Positions 1 through 10,755 of a DNA stretch of 64,000 nt are shown one piece after another. The translations under genes and the position numbers were made by a program. The DNA comes from Porphyra umbilicalis. Its lineage: Eukaryota; Rhodophyta; Bangiophyceae; Bangiales; Bangiaceae. The stretch is from assembly GCA_002049455.2 (NCBI GenBank), contig KV918822.1:236332-300331 (forward strand). The letters are read 5' to 3'. The notes under the pieces are model-generated. The model saw only the letters and a program-made list of their open reading frames with translations, had not been told where the DNA came from and did not search any database. How positions within the stretch are numbered: position 1 is the first letter of the stretch; every line of letters begins with the position of its first letter.

Positions 1-1
1 G

Positions 2-181
2 CTCGACAGCGACGGGGCGACGCTGCTCCAAGTGGCGCTGTCGGCAAAGGAGCGCGTCACGCGCGACGTGGGACGCTCGCGGGAGCGCGCAGCGGTCCGA
101 AAGCTGGCCGCGGCGCGCCGCACAGTCGCGTGCTTGCGCAACGCTGCCCCGGGCGCCGCTGGCGGGGACTCCTTTGAGTGA
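2..181 (+). CDS. 3' end of a gene entering from the left, unknown function
   Basis: An open frame enters from the window edge and closes at a TGA at 179-181, giving 59 C-terminal residues. The segment is rich in Arg, Ala, Glu and Lys (for example RDVGRSRERAAVRKLAAARR) and looks like an amphipathic or coiled-coil tail followed by a short Gly/Ala/acidic end. Nothing in it identifies a family. It resembles in composition the coiled tail encoded at 4965-5840, but I see no clear alignment. The 3' flank is GC-rich with no obvious polyadenylation signal. Confidence 0.4.
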   Translation, partial: LDSDGATLLQVALSAKERVTRDVGRSRERAAVRKLAAARRTVACLRNAAPGAAGGDSFE

Positions 182-1700
182 CGTCGCTGCGGCGAGAAGC
201 GTGGGACGGTCAGAGGGTGGTCAGCGGGTGACTCTGTGGTTGGGGTGCCCCCCGTGCCTACCGGGTGCACGCGTCGTCACTCGCACACTGTTCACTTGTC
301 GTTGCGCACGCGCCTGCGCGGCGGCAGTTTAGTCGCGGCCGCGGTGGTCACCGCGGGAGCCTCTGGCAGCACGTGTGTTTTGTCGGTACTGTAGTGGCAG
401 TCAACGCGGCAGCGTGCCGTGTGCCAAAAAAATAGCTGTAGGTTTGCCGGATGACGTGTAGAGGTGGCTGTCGCGTCGGACTTGTCACAGCCAGTACCAC
501 ACATCGACGCAGACGACGGTATCCACAGGCACAAACGGCCCACGTCGGACATTCGGACGCCCCCGCTCCGACAGCCACTCTGAGGACCCCCCTCACCCAC
601 CCCCTCCCGAGGGGCTAGTGTACCCCAATCCAAAGGAAAAACCCCCCACAGTTGACTCTGCGAATCTGAGCGGTTTTACGGCAGCCCGGGGGGTTACGAA
701 ACCCAATCCCTCCAATCGATGTAGACGAGGTTTTCCACACATACACTCTACCCAGACGGGGTTTTCCTCAAAACAAATCACCCCCCCTGGGACGGCCCCT
801 CTGCGGACCCCTCGCTGCCCACAGGACCAGAATGACACTTTTGTCCCACCCCCAGTTAGAGTACGTCTATCGATGATTGCGAGATATACTATCAGCTGTT
901 GGCTACACTGCGGGTCGGTATTTCATCGCCAGGATACTTCTAAATTTGCCGGCTTGTCTTCCTTTAACGAGTGGACGCGAAAGACAATTTTGAGATAGCC
1001 ATGCGACGCTCAAGTGAGATCGCCTCAGCATGATTCGGAGGGTCTTGTGCACAACAGTCCAGTGGATCGACGAATAACCTATACTTCAGATTGCCTGTTT
1101 CTCGAGTTACCTCTGTGATCGGGCACTTCATCACGACAGGTGCTGGCCTCGTCCTACGGATCATCTTCGGGACTGATTCTGGGATCGTTCCAGAACCAGT
1201 GTCATCATCTTGGGTACTGTCCTTCAAAATTAAATGTGCGACCTTGTTCAACCGATAGTCTGTTTGCCTATTCCGCAAGCAGAGTGTCTCCCTATTCCGC
1301 CAACAGAGTTAACAAAAACTTGTAGACATTCCCTCCGTGCTCACCAACGCACATTGCTGTGGCTGACGCGTCACTTGCGGGGCAGCGAATTTCGTGCAGA
1401 TTCTTCTGAGAGGTCTCGAACCAGGGGACTGCGAGTTACGGGCGCGCCATCGTCGGGAAAGTGGGGCGCATACTAGACGTGTACTAAGACGCGTACTAGA
1501 CGAAATTTCATGTACTACAGGCCCGATTGCCTTACTGGCATCAATTCGGAGCGGTGGCCGTGAGGGGGGGGCCGAACGCACGTCATCTGGCGGGGGTGGG
1601 GTCCAGAACGTGGGCTACAAGTCCCACGTGCTGGCCCCGGTGGGGTGTACCAGGTAAATCGGGCCAGATTCGTGGGCTTGTAGCCCCTGCTGAAGCAGGC
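182..1700. other. Intergenic stretch without a recognisable gene
   Basis: Both strands hold only short open frames of ordinary composition with no domain-like pattern. The one structured item is a perfect hairpin near 1677-1706: the arm CTTGTAGC pairs with GCTACAAG and an inner CTGCT pairs with AGCAG. Part of the arm (GGCTACAAG) also occurs just upstream near 1612, so this may be a small repeat. Confidence 0.4.
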
Positions 1701-1779
1701 TACAAGTGACGCACATACAAGGAAATCGGGTGTGTCGTCGTCGTTTCGCAGCGTGCCAGGGCCGGTCAGGACGGTTTGT

Positions 1780-1943
1780 CACACATCAATCTGTGTCGAC
1801 GTCCCTGGACTGCCAGAAGCCACCAGCGTTCAGCACGTAGAAGCAAAAGCTCTGGGGGTCACACATCAATCTGTGTGGGGCGTCCCTGGACTGCCAGAAG
1901 CCACCAGCGTTCAGCACGTAGAAGCAAAAGCTCTGGGGGTCAT
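1780..1943. repeat. 80-bp tandem duplication
   Basis: Two adjacent copies of an about 80-bp unit begin with ACACATCAATCTGTGT (1781 and 1861) and run to the phrase CTCTGGGGGTCA. They differ by only a few bases and one inserted base. Each unit starts with a small palindrome, ACACA...TGTGT. The array directly precedes the G-rich minisatellite region. Confidence 0.8.
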
Positions 1944-2224
1944 ACATCACTTTCTTTGCTGATGTTGGCAGTGGTGGCTTGGCGGAGGGCAGGCTGTTGG
2001 TTGGCGGCGGGCTACGTAGTGGTGCGCGGGCGGTTGGCAGGCGGTGGGCTGGTGGCAGCGCGCTGACGGCGTGCAGGCGGTGGCCAGGCGGTGGCCGGGC
2101 GGTGGCATGGTGGCGGGCAGGCGGTTGGTTGGCGGCGGGCTAGTGGTGGGCAAGTGGCGGGCGGGCGGTTGGCAGGCGGTGGGCTGGTGGTGGGCAAGTG
2201 GGCGGCGGGCGGTGGGCTGGTGGC

Positions 2225-2836
2225 GTGTAGGCGGTGGGCTAGTGGCGGGTAGGCGGTGGGTCGTCGGCGGGCAAGTGGCGGCGGGCTGAAGGCGGCAAGA
2301 CGGTGGATCGGCAGCCGGCAAATGCCGGCGGGCTGGCGGCGGCAAGGCGGGGCGTCGGCGGCGGGCAAGTGGCGGGGGGCTGGCGGCGGCAAGGCAGTGG
2401 ATTGGCGGCGGGCAAGGGGTGGAGGCCTGGAGGCGGCAGGACGGTGGATCGGCGGCCGGCAAGTGGCGGCGGGCTGGCGGCGGCAAGGCGGGGCGTCGGC
2501 GGCGGGCAAGTGATGGCGGGCTGGAGGCGGCAAGACGGTGGATCGGCGGCCGGAAAATGGCGGCCGGCTGGCGGCGGCAAGGCTGGGCGTCCGCGGCGGG
2601 CAAGTGGGGGCGGGCTGGCGGCGGCAAGGCGGTGGATCGGCGGCGCGCAAGTGGCGGCGGGCGCACAGCGGGCAGGCGAGGGGTCGGCGGACGGCAATTG
2701 GCGGCGGGCTGACGGCAAGCGGGCGGTGAATCGGCGGCGGGCAAGTCGCGGCGGGCCTACGGCGGGCATGCGAGGGGTCGGCGGCCGGCAAGTGGTGGCG
2801 GGCTGGCGGCGGCGAGGCACGGCTTCCGCGGTGAGT
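2225..2836. repeat. 47-bp G-rich minisatellite, about 12-13 units
   Basis: The element GGCAAGTGGCGGCGGGCTGG recurs with a strict 47-bp step. The same C falls at 2272, 2319, 2366, 2413, 2460, 2507, then 2601, 2648, 2695, 2742 and 2789, with a point change at 2554. The plus strand is G-rich throughout. Because 47 is not a multiple of three, three units make 141 bp and every frame stays open for hundreds of bases. The long open frames here (up to 408 codons on the minus strand) are therefore by-products of the repeat. Looser G-rich sequence flanks it from about 1965 to 3120. Confidence 0.85.
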
Positions 2837-3120
2837 AATCGGTCGGCTGGTAGCGGTTATGTCGGGTGCGGGCCGTTGGTTGGTGGCGGGCGAGTGGGGG
2901 GCAAGCGAGTGGCGGGCAAGTGGACGGCAAGTGGCGGGCATGTGACCGGCACGTGGCAGGCAAGTGGCGGGCTGGCGGCAAGCAGGAGGCGGGAAAGTGG
3001 CGGGCGGGCGGGCCGGTGATAGGAGCCGGTAGGGGGGGTTGTCGGAGGCGCGGGGGGGAGCCTGGGGGGGGGGGGCAGGGACGGTTGGGGGGGGTGAGGG
3101 TCGGGGGCGTGGAGGGCAGC

Positions 3121-4003
3121 CCCTCGAAGCCCGAGGAAGCGCAATATACACCACCATTTTCCCAGCAACGTAATCGATCCAGGCAAAGTCACTTAGGACA
3201 CGCTCGTCGCTCAGAAACAACTGCAATCTGGCTGTCACAGAGGTCTACGGTTCATGTCTAGGACGCAGTTCTTGTCTATACTGCGAGAGTGCAGTGGTGC
3301 GCCGCGGTCTAAAATGCGAATATCGTTCCTATACTATATTGGAAGTTTTGCAGTGTGGAGGGGGGTCGAATATGGCCTAGAACATGCCGTTTCATCCTGT
3401 ACTGGAGGCGTTCGGAGGCAATTTGAAAATTGTGGGTACCGGCGCCAGGACAGCAAATCAGCATATGCCCCACTTTGCAGACGATGTGCGGGGGATCGGG
3501 GACGAGATTGCCACTGAGCTGCGAACAAATTTACTACAGGCCGGCGAGACCCAATCATTTTCAAACGGGGACTGGGTGCGTCTGGGACTGTGCGATTTTC
3601 TCGACGTGCGAACCCACGCATGTTCACCCACTTCCCATCCCCTCTGCACCGGGCAATAGCATGTCGGACGCACTCGTGCCAACTCATATGGAGGCTCCCT
3701 CTGCACACGTTACGTTGACCAGGGATGACGCCCCATGGGCAGGTCTTGCTCTCTCATCGATTTCGACAGACCCTCCTCACGACATCACTCGAAGAAATCC
3801 AGGCTACCATCTGCGATCGAGTCCGTGGGGTAGGAATCTAAATCAATCTTGCGCACTCGTTTACTCAATCCATGAGGACGATCCCCAGGATGATCGTACT
3901 CCGCGTCGCTGCACAAGCCGCTCCTCCTTCCAGGCCCGGCGACGCCGTCGCTCACCCTTCATCGCGTCTTGGCCATTTGTTCCGCTTGGTACGGTCGGCC
4001 AGT
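3121..4003. other. Unannotated flank upstream of the SANT-like gene
   Basis: The sequence is mixed, of moderate GC, with no long frame of protein-like composition and no clear repeat. It may hold the promoter or 5' UTR of the gene starting near 4004, but I see no specific element. Confidence 0.3.
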
Positions 4004-4676
4004 ATGGCGGCCCGCGCTCCGAGGCCGGCGATTGCCGCCGGCATGGCCCACGTCGCCGAGGTACAGGCCGCTCCTGACCCTGAGGACATCCCAGTGCCGG
4101 CGATGCCCGGCGGTGGCGCGCCCGTGGGGCCTCCCGATGGCGGTCCCGCCCTCGGCGGGTGCCCCCCCCTCCCCACCCAAACAAGCGCTCGTCATCGATG
4201 TGCAGCAGAGCCGCCCGGCGGCGTTTTACCATCGTTTGAAGGACGGGCGCGACCCGTGGTGGAGGGGTGAATGGACCGACCAGGAGAACAGGTCTGATCT
4301 CGCGCGCGTCCGCCGCTTTCAAGGCAAGCCGCCGGTGCCCTGCCCGTGGGGCATGTTTGCAAAGACGTTCAAGACCCGCGTCGGCTACCAGTGTCGCAAC
4401 CTCCACTGGGCAATGGTGGAGGCATGCGTCACCATGCCATTCGTCCTGCCTGCTCCGTCCAGGAGACCGTTCAAGGCCCGCAAGCGCAAGGCGACCGTAC
4501 TGCCCGCCTCTCGCAAGAAAGCGTTCAATGCCCGCCAGAGCAAAGCGACAGAGGTGAAGGATGAGGCGGAGGCGGCGGCCCGGCAGGAGGAGGGGAATAC
4601 GGGCGCGTCTGAGGAGGACCCGCCCAGCATCCTCACAAACAGTGGCGGCAGGCTGCTAGCCCTGCCCGGTCTTTAG
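4004..4676 (+). CDS. SANT/Myb-like domain protein, first coding part (apparent frameshift)
   Basis: The chosen start is the ATG at 4004, which opens an Ala/Pro-rich acidic leader (MAARAPRPAIAAGMAHVAEV). That frame must change at the C run around 4164-4171 to reach a conserved-looking segment in the next frame. This segment has a tryptophan-bearing SANT/Myb-like pattern: WTDQEN, then WGMFAKTF, then RVGYQCRN (about 4273-4410). It suggests DNA or chromatin binding. Basic stretches with repeated FKARKRKA/FNARQSKA follow, then an acidic Ala/Glu tail ending at a TAG at 4674-4676. Alternatively the message is spliced at AG|GTGAAG (4553/4554) to the exon at 4965, which would drop the acidic tail. The family match is by motif only, so the role is an inference. 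Confidence 0.5.
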
Positions 4677-4964
4677 GACTCCACCGCCACCCGCAACGCT
4701 CTCGTCCAGTCCTGTCTGTCGCAGTGTTTGTCATTTTTGATCGCTGCGCCGAGTACGTCGCCCGGCGTTTTGTTTGCTCTGCCTCGTCTTGCTGGTGTGT
4801 GCTCGTTGTGTGCCTGTTGGGTGGACGGGGCACGGCGACGCGCGGGGCTCGTATGGCGTGTGGGGTTTTGACTCGGTCATGTGCCTCGGCGCCTCCTACT
4901 GACCAGCAACGCTTCTTCGTGCTCTCTGCATCGGTTTTCCCCTCCCGCGCTTTGTTTTCTACAG

Positions 4965-5840
4965 CCAGTCCGCCGCGCCATCGACGACAAGACCGCCAGG
5001 GAGCTTTTGGGCCGCCAATGTCATCGCCAGCTGCTGCTTGACGGGCGGATGGGCCCAGTCGCCTTTGTTGCGACAGCTACTGACGACCTGGACGCCCTGC
5101 AGGTGGTGGCTGAGCTAGGCGTCAAGGGGGTGGTGACCTACAGCGGCATCCCGGAGGCTGTCGTGTCGTTGCGCGCTCACGCGCCCGACGTCAGGCGGCT
5201 CCGTTGGCGCGTCACCTCTGACGCCGAAATGCAACTGCAGTTGACCCAGAGGTTGCGGCGGGACACCTCGTCGCTCCAAAAGAGGACCAACGCGTTGGCG
5301 GCGGGATTCAGGGACACCTGCCGGCTCCGCGCGGCCACCAGCCACGTCAAGGCTCGCATCCGCCAGCTGGATACCGACCTCGAGAGGATTCGTGAAGGCG
5401 CCGACAAGGCCACCATGGAGCTGGGTCAACGTGAGCACATCATCAACTCCCTCTGCGCGACTGCCCGTAACGCTTTCTGGCGCGCGCAGCTGCGCATGTA
5501 TTTCGCCCAAGGGATCACGGAGGTGATGGCGGCGAGCGTCATGTCGTGTGGTTCTACGGGGCAGGACGCGACTGGCACGCCGCCGGTGCTGCCCGTTTTC
5601 ACGATGTCCAGCCGTGACACCCAGAACCTGCGGCGGAAAAAAGACAAGGCCGTCGCCTTCTGCACCCTGGCGCAGACGGCGGTGCCCTCCCTCAGCCAGC
5701 ACGTGCGGAACAACATGCTCGTGTCGCGAGCTGCCGCCGAGACGACGCGGTCGAATAGGATCGAGCTGCTGCTCGCGTCGGGGACGCAGTACCTGACACT
5801 GGAGGACCGTGCGAGGCCGGGGCAACAGGCTTCCGTATAA
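4965..5840 (+). CDS. Probable last exon of the SANT-like gene, coiled-coil protein
   Basis: A clear 3' splice site (TTTGTTTTCTACAG at 4951-4964) precedes an open segment of 291 codons ending at TAA 5838-5840. It opens with PVRRAIDDKTARELLGRQCH, continues with a short alpha/beta-looking stretch (VAFVATATDDLDALQVVAELGVKGVV), then a long heptad-like region rich in Arg, Leu and Glu (about 5215-5450). Both the acceptor and the candidate donor at 4553 are in phase 0, so joining them keeps the frame. No catalytic motif is visible. If the acceptor is not used, this could be a separate gene starting at an upstream ATG. I cannot name the family. Confidence 0.5.
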   Translation, partial: PVRRAIDDKTARELLGRQCHRQLLLDGRMGPVAFVATATDDLDALQVVAELGVKGVVTYSGIPEAVVSLRAHAPDVRRLRWRVTSDAEMQLQLTQRLRRDTSSLQKRTNALAAGFRDTCRLRAATSHVKARIRQLDTDLERIREGADKATMELGQREHIINSLCATARNAFWRAQLRMYFAQGITEVMAASVMSCGSTGQDATGTPPVLPVFTMSSRDTQNLRRKKDKAVAFCTLAQTAVPSLSQHVRNNMLVSRAAAETTRSNRIELLLASGTQYLTLEDRARPGQQASV

Positions 5841-5911
5841 TATATCAAAAACTTACTCTCGGTGAGATTTGAACTCCCGTCGATGCCCTGAAATATGCGC
5901 TGTCCAAACAA

Positions 5912-6627
5912 TTCCCTGGCCTTTAGGACAGGGTGCTCTTAAAGTGTAGTGATGCACACATATACTTAGATCAAGGGACTTGCTCTCCGTTTCAGAGGTG
6001 GCAGTCTGCATTCGTGTCCTCAGGGATCTGAGGGCGTGTCAGTGTTGGAAGGGTCGCGATGACGCTAAAAGCGAATGGAGTTACGTGGCTGAGAAGGACT
6101 GTCCTGCCACAGGGGTCACAGGGCCCGGACGGCGCCTGCCCCCCTGCCTCCCCCCACCGCCCCGAGTTGCGCGCGGCGACCGCGCGCAGCGACTTCCGGG
6201 GTTCGAAGGGCCTACGATGACCCGCGGATGATCGTGCCTGCGCGCCGGCTTCTGTTGCGGCGGCGCGTCGGCGGTTGCTGAAGCCATCTAGCGGCGCGGT
6301 TAGAGGCGCCCCGTCGCGCGGCGGTCGGTCCCACCCGCCCGCCCGTGAGCCGCGTCGGCCGCCCCGCCCGCCGCGCGCAGGTGCGCTGCACGGCGGGGTG
6401 ACGGCCCCGCCCATGGGCGTCGCGCGACGCCGGCGGGCCGCCGCCGCTGCGGTGGCGGCGGCGGCATCCCTTTCCCCGCCCCACGCCCCCCCCGCCACGG
6501 CAACGTGGCTGTACGTGCCCCCGTGCGCGCTCGCGGCCATGGAGCCGGTTGGCGTGCCCGGTGTCGATGCGTCGCCGAGCGCGCCACCGCCCTGAAGGCC
6601 AGGGTATTGCACGCACGTGCCTGGAAT
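5912..6627 (+). repeat. Dispersed repeat R1, intact copy 1
   Basis: This 716-bp segment begins TTCCCTGGCCTTTAGGACAG and ends GCACGTGCCTGGAAT. The same sequence recurs at 46784-54177, where it is broken by two transposon insertions. Copy 1 carries about 30 bp (about 6199-6229) missing from copy 2. Small inverted motifs, CCCTG...CAGGG and CCAGG...CCTGG, lie at the two ends. A shared open frame (MLSVSEVAVCIRVLRDLRAC...) is present in both copies but has no recognisable domain and probably reflects the repeat rather than a gene. The 3' end lies 15 bp from the tRNA gene. Confidence 0.85.
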
Positions 6628-6642
6628 TAGATAATAACAGCT

Positions 6643-6716
6643 TAACGATAGTGGGATTCGAACCCACGACGTACGGACTACGATTCCGCCGCTCTGACCA
6701 ACTGAACAATATCGTC
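6643..6716 (-). tRNA. tRNA-Thr(CGU): tRNA-Thr, anticodon CGU
   Basis: The minus strand folds into a complete 74-nt cloverleaf. The acceptor stem GACGATA pairs with TATCGTT (one G-U), with discriminator A. The D arm is GTTC/GAGC with an AGTTGGTCA loop. The anticodon stem GCGGA/TCCGT closes a 7-nt loop ATCGTAG with anticodon CGU, which reads ACG (Thr). The variable loop has 5 nt. The T arm GTGGG/CCCAC carries the TTCGAAT loop, so the internal B box is intact. There is no intron and CCA is not encoded. A third position of C matches the GC-rich codon use expected here. Confidence 0.93.
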
Positions 6717-7600
6717 ATCAAAATGGATAACCCAACGAATTTCATAATTAAACAGTCATATTTTTGGTCCACAACTGTTATTACATAAGCCATTTGACGA
6801 GGTATATCTTTGTCTTTTATGATTTCCCTTCATTTCTTAACACTGGGATTAGAAAAGTAATCTACTACACTTAAAAGGTCATGACAGGAAATTCTAGTGA
6901 TATGTGCAGAAGCACTTCGAATCAATGGTGGTCCAGAAAAACAAAGCATGGATAAACATACAGTCAGTCTCAATCAGGGGTCTTCAAGAGTGCACGATTG
7001 GGCTACGCGTACAGTATTTCTCGAAGAAAGAGCTCGCTGGTAGAGAGGATTGACGGGATGAATTGAGGCTGCGGGTAGGGAGTACTTTCTCAAATAGACT
7101 GTGTACATTTCAGGCAGATTTTTAGCTATTGGCTACAGCGGGCCCTGTTAATCCCTGAACAAGACCGAAAGCCTCTGAAGCTGACTGAACGTCGCCCAGA
7201 CGACCTTCAGAGAGCCTCGGAAATCAAAAACCCACATATAGGGTGCTACCGTTTTTATAGTATCAAATAGTGGGGGCCACAATTGGCCGTGTGGGCCGCT
7301 TTTTTGACTTTTCTGGATTTGTGTTTGGGTGCTACTGGTGCTATCTAGCCTGGCGCGGTGCGGGCATGCCCGTGCCCACATTTACGATAAATGGGACCAG
7401 AAAGGGGCTATTTAACGTTGCGACTGCACTTTTCTGGACCTTCCGCGCATCCTGTGCAGCGGGCGAATGATCGCACGTTGGGAGCTGCGGCCTCTGCACA
7501 CAGCACAACTTTATCGGAACTCGCCGGCGCGCAGCAGCAAGATTAACACAATCGTGGTGTCGAGATGACTCGTCATATACCGTGTCGCCGGGGATGGAGA
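6717..7600. other. AT-richer intergenic DNA without a gene
   Basis: Base composition drops sharply against the neighbours. No frame looks coding. A perfect palindromic core GCGGGCATGCCCG sits near 7358-7376 (GTGCGGGCATGCCCGTGC); a related palindrome, GTGCACGGGCATGCCCGCAC, occurs at about 25551-25571. Nothing else is seen. Confidence 0.35.
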
Positions 7601-7807
7601 GCGCAGTGATCGCCGATTCGTGGCGTGAACAGCCAGCGGGCTCTGGTGCAGCAGTGCGCGACGGTCTGCTGTCTGCAGCCTATTTTATCGTGCGGCTCCT
7701 CTCGCGTGCACGTAAATAGCTGTCCGCGATCGCACGACCACTCCGGTCACAGAGCAGTTTTTGAAGCCATGGGCTGCAGCGACGGCGTGCTCAGCGGGAC
7801 AGACCGC

Positions 7808-7905
7808 CCACATTTATCGCAGCGCACCTTCATTTTATCGCACGACTCCCTCGTTTTATCGCACAGCTCCCTCCTATTTAGTGCAACGGACGACGGCTTT
7901 TACGA
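7808..7905 (+). repeat. Short array of about 21-bp TTTATCGCA repeats
   Basis: TTTATCGCA-type motifs recur at about 7812, 7832 and 7852 and, degraded, at 7875, with about 20-21 bp spacing and a shared CTCCCT partner. Further TTTTATCG and CGATAAAA words lie at about 7673 and 7901. A comparable array in inverse orientation lies at 23955-24050, so this is probably a piece of a dispersed element. Confidence 0.6.
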
Positions 7906-7946
7906 TAAAATCTAGCACCTCACAGGTTGCAGTCAGACAAGCACCC

Positions 7947-8295
7947 GCACGCATGCTCGCGCCCTGGCCCCGCGGCGCGGCCCAAGGGCCAGCGTCCACC
8001 TGCTGTCCAGCGAATGGCCCACGAGTTGCAGCTGGAGCTGCAGCTGCCACTCGTGGACTGCTGGCAGCACGACTGCTGTCGTGTTGCCTTGCCGTGCAAA
8101 AGGGGCTCTCTCGCCCCTTGCTGTGTCACAGCTGACCCTGGCACACATTCTCGTGCCCTGGCCCCGCGACGTGGCCCGAGGTCCAGCGTCCTCCTGTGGC
8201 TGCCCAGCCAACTGCCCACGAATGGCGGCTGCCACTCTTCGACTGCTCACAGCGCGACTGCAGGCGTGCTGTCAGGCCGTGCAACAAGGGTTCTA
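7947..8295 (+). repeat. Two diverged tandem copies of about 190 bp
   Basis: The phrase CTCGTGCCCTGGCCCCGCG (with variants) at about 7959 and 8151 opens two successive units. Each continues through GGTCCAGCGTCC-type sequence, a CCCACGA motif and a GACTGCT motif. The copies are clearly related but diverged, and the second is shorter. Open frames across this region on both strands show repeated peptide text for that reason and are not called as genes. Confidence 0.6.
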
Positions 8296-10354
8296 GCTAG
8301 CTGGCCGCTGCCTGCGTCTCGGACTTTCCAGCCCCCTTCCCGTCCCCGCCCCCCGCCCCTGCCAGGCTCCTCCCTCCCGACGATGAGTGGCAGCAGCAGC
8401 CTCGGCGGCGGCGCTTACTTTCCCCTCGCGCTGCCGTCGGCCGACAGGTCGGCGCGCGTCGGGCGTGCCAGCCGGCTGCCTTCATCCCACTCACGATGGA
8501 CGGCTGATCGTCGGCGCCGTCACTGTTGGCGCCTGCCGACATGTGCTGTGGGCAGCACCGCTGCTGCCGCCCACGCGTCGGCGACGAGTATCCTGCGGCG
8601 GGACGGCACGGGCGGTGGCCGCGGCCGCCGCGTCGTGGGCGCGTCAAAGGAAGTTCTGCGTTCCGCGACAGCATGGGGTGGTGGCGGCTACTGCGACGGT
8701 GGCCGCCACCGGCCTCGCCCATTGCGGATGGCTCCCGGCCGGCTGTCGTCCGTGTCGTCCGGCGCCGCAGCCACGTAGTCACCCTTTGGGGGCTGGCGGC
8801 GGCGGCGCTGCAAGCTGCTGCCCGCCGTAGGCGGTACTGCGGGTGGGAAGGCCGGCGGGCGGGCGGGCGGCAGGCAGGCGGCAGGCGCCGGCGGGGCGCA
8901 GCATGAGGAATAGACGGGGACCAGCCCGTGCGAGAGCCGGTAGCGGTTCCGATGCCAATGCCGGCGGCGCGCCGACGTGCACCCGGCGCACGTCTCCGCC
9001 TGCACCACCGTCGCGGTGGCGCGAGAAGGCCGCCGCAGACGCACCCGCCTGGCGCAGCGGATCGATGAAGGCGGCTGTGGTAGCGAGAACAAACGGACGG
9101 GGGTGGGGTGCGGCCGCCACTCGGACGTACGCGCCTGTAGCGGCGGCATCACCGGGGCGGGGCGGACCACGGCATGGCGCCCGCACGCGACCGGGCGAAG
9201 TGCGGGCCAACGTGGCAGCGTCGCCCCCTCCCGAGCCCCCCCCGTACCCCCCCCCCCCCGCGCCAAGAGCGACAACTGCCTGGCGGCCATGCCAGCATGT
9301 AGGTCCTGGCTTCACTGCCGTGGCTGCGGCTGCCCTAGCCACGGCGCTGCGCTCGCGGCGGCAAACAGTCGGACACGTGCTCGTGGCGGCAAGGAAGTTT
9401 AACACGCCGCCCGTCGGGCGGCAGCCGGCGGCGGCCGTTGGTGCAACACGGCCGCTGCCTTAACGGCCCAGCGCGCATCGAGAACGGAAGTCTGGTGTGG
9501 TGCAGCCACGGTGGATATGCGGAGGCCGGTGCACCGGACCCCCCGCCAGTGACTCGCGGCCGACAAAGGCGGAGGGCAGCGGGTGCGGGTGGCTGTGTTG
9601 CCACCGCCGCGGCCGAGGCTGCCGTCATGGGCACGCCGCCGCCGCCGGGGACGCGCAGCGACGGTGGCCGACGGCAGCGCGATTACCGTGGGTCGCGGCG
9701 GCCGCGGCGGCGGTGGCGGTCGGCGGCGTTGCTCGTGTCCGCAGGAGCCCGTCTACGCGGCCAGGCGACACGCCAAGGCCACAACCACCGCGTCGAACCG
9801 CTGCCGCACCGCGGAGCGTTGGCGAGCAGTGGGGGGCGCGTCCACGCCGTCGCCATTGCCGCTGCCGCCGCCGCACTAAGCGTCGTAGCGCGGCCGCACG
9901 GCGGCGGCCCCCTGTTTGGCAGACACAAGCCAACGCGTTGCGACAGGGTGACGGCGTTAATAGGCCGCGGCGCGGCGCGGTTTCCCCCTTCACGCCCGGC
10001 GCACGCCGGCGACAGAGCAGGTGGGGGAGTCGCCGTCCCGCGTGTATAACCGCGCGGGCGCGGGCGACGGTGACCGTGCGGTGGGGGGCAGGGGGAATCC
10101 TGTCGAGCCTGACGGGGGGGGCGGGGGCTGGTGAGTCTGGCGGAGGGGATGCTCTGTCTGGTGATTGCTGGGGCGCATCCGCATGGTTTGGTTCGATTTG
10201 TTGCTAGTTTGGCCTGCTTTGTTTCTCCGTGGCCTGTTCCTGTGCCAGCAATGTGGCGTGGTACGCTCCGAGGCGGTTCGTTGCGCTGCGCGCCTTCTTC
10301 AATCTGATATCTTTAGGGCTGTTACACGTTTTGTTCTCTTTATTTCCCGTGGTA
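8296..10354. other. Very GC-rich region without a supportable gene
   Basis: Open frames of 100-280 codons exist on both strands and in several frames at once, which is expected at this GC content. None shows a domain, a compositional contrast with its shadow frames, or a convincing start. If a gene is present I cannot see it. From about 10160 the composition becomes more AT-rich, leading into the inverted repeat at 10355. Confidence 0.35.
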
Positions 10355-10495
10355 CGGTGAGTTCCCGCTGTCAGATCGGGGGTGATTCAGAAATGTCCTT
10401 GCAGATTTCCATATTTACCCGCCTTGACAACCTGGAATCGCAGGTCAGTTCGCAAACGATCTTCTGGCCGGGATCTTACAGCGATAAATCACTCC
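10355..10495 (+). mobile_element. Left 141-bp terminal inverted repeat of a TA-flanked 10.95-kb block
   Basis: This segment starts CGGTGAGTTCCCGCT directly after a TA (10353-10354). It matches, in inverse orientation, 21158-21307, which ends at a TA (21308-21309) with outer sequence CAGTGAGTTCCCGCT when read inward. Similarity is high over about 145 bp and stops abruptly at the TA. The outer flanks are unrelated. A TA duplication and a CAG start are typical of Tc1/mariner-like termini, but the TIR is long and no DDE/D transposase of that family is seen inside. Confidence 0.7.
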
Positions 10496-10755
10496 ACATG
10501 CGCCGCGAACATTTTTGGGGGTGGCACGCTCTGAGGCTGTTCGTTCGACTGCGCACAATCTTCAATTCTAATCAGGCACAGAGAGAAAACAACCAAGAAG
10601 CAGACGACTAGCGCAAACCAAAAGAGCACAAGCACACAATGCACGCGCACCACCAAGAGCTACATACCCGTCTCAACCTCCATCGCGTTCTTATCCCGCG
10701 GTAGACCAGGCAGCAACGCAATCAGGCGCCCGGGGCTGCGCCTGAACTTGATGGC

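Noticed and set aside
2012-3238. Long minus-strand Pro/Ala/Arg frames (265 and 408 codons)
   Set aside because: They lie on the 47-bp minisatellite and its G-rich flanks, and all frames are open there. No protein-like signal.
5853-5930. Possible tRNA on the minus strand just after the SANT-like gene (GAGATTTGAACTC resembles a T arm)
   Set aside because: The T stem has a mismatch, no 5' partner for the acceptor stem was found at the right distance and no anticodon stem pairs. At best a tRNA fragment.
8384-10207. GC-rich frames of 140-280 codons as genes
   Set aside because: Equally long frames overlap on both strands, with no domain, no compositional contrast and no convincing start.
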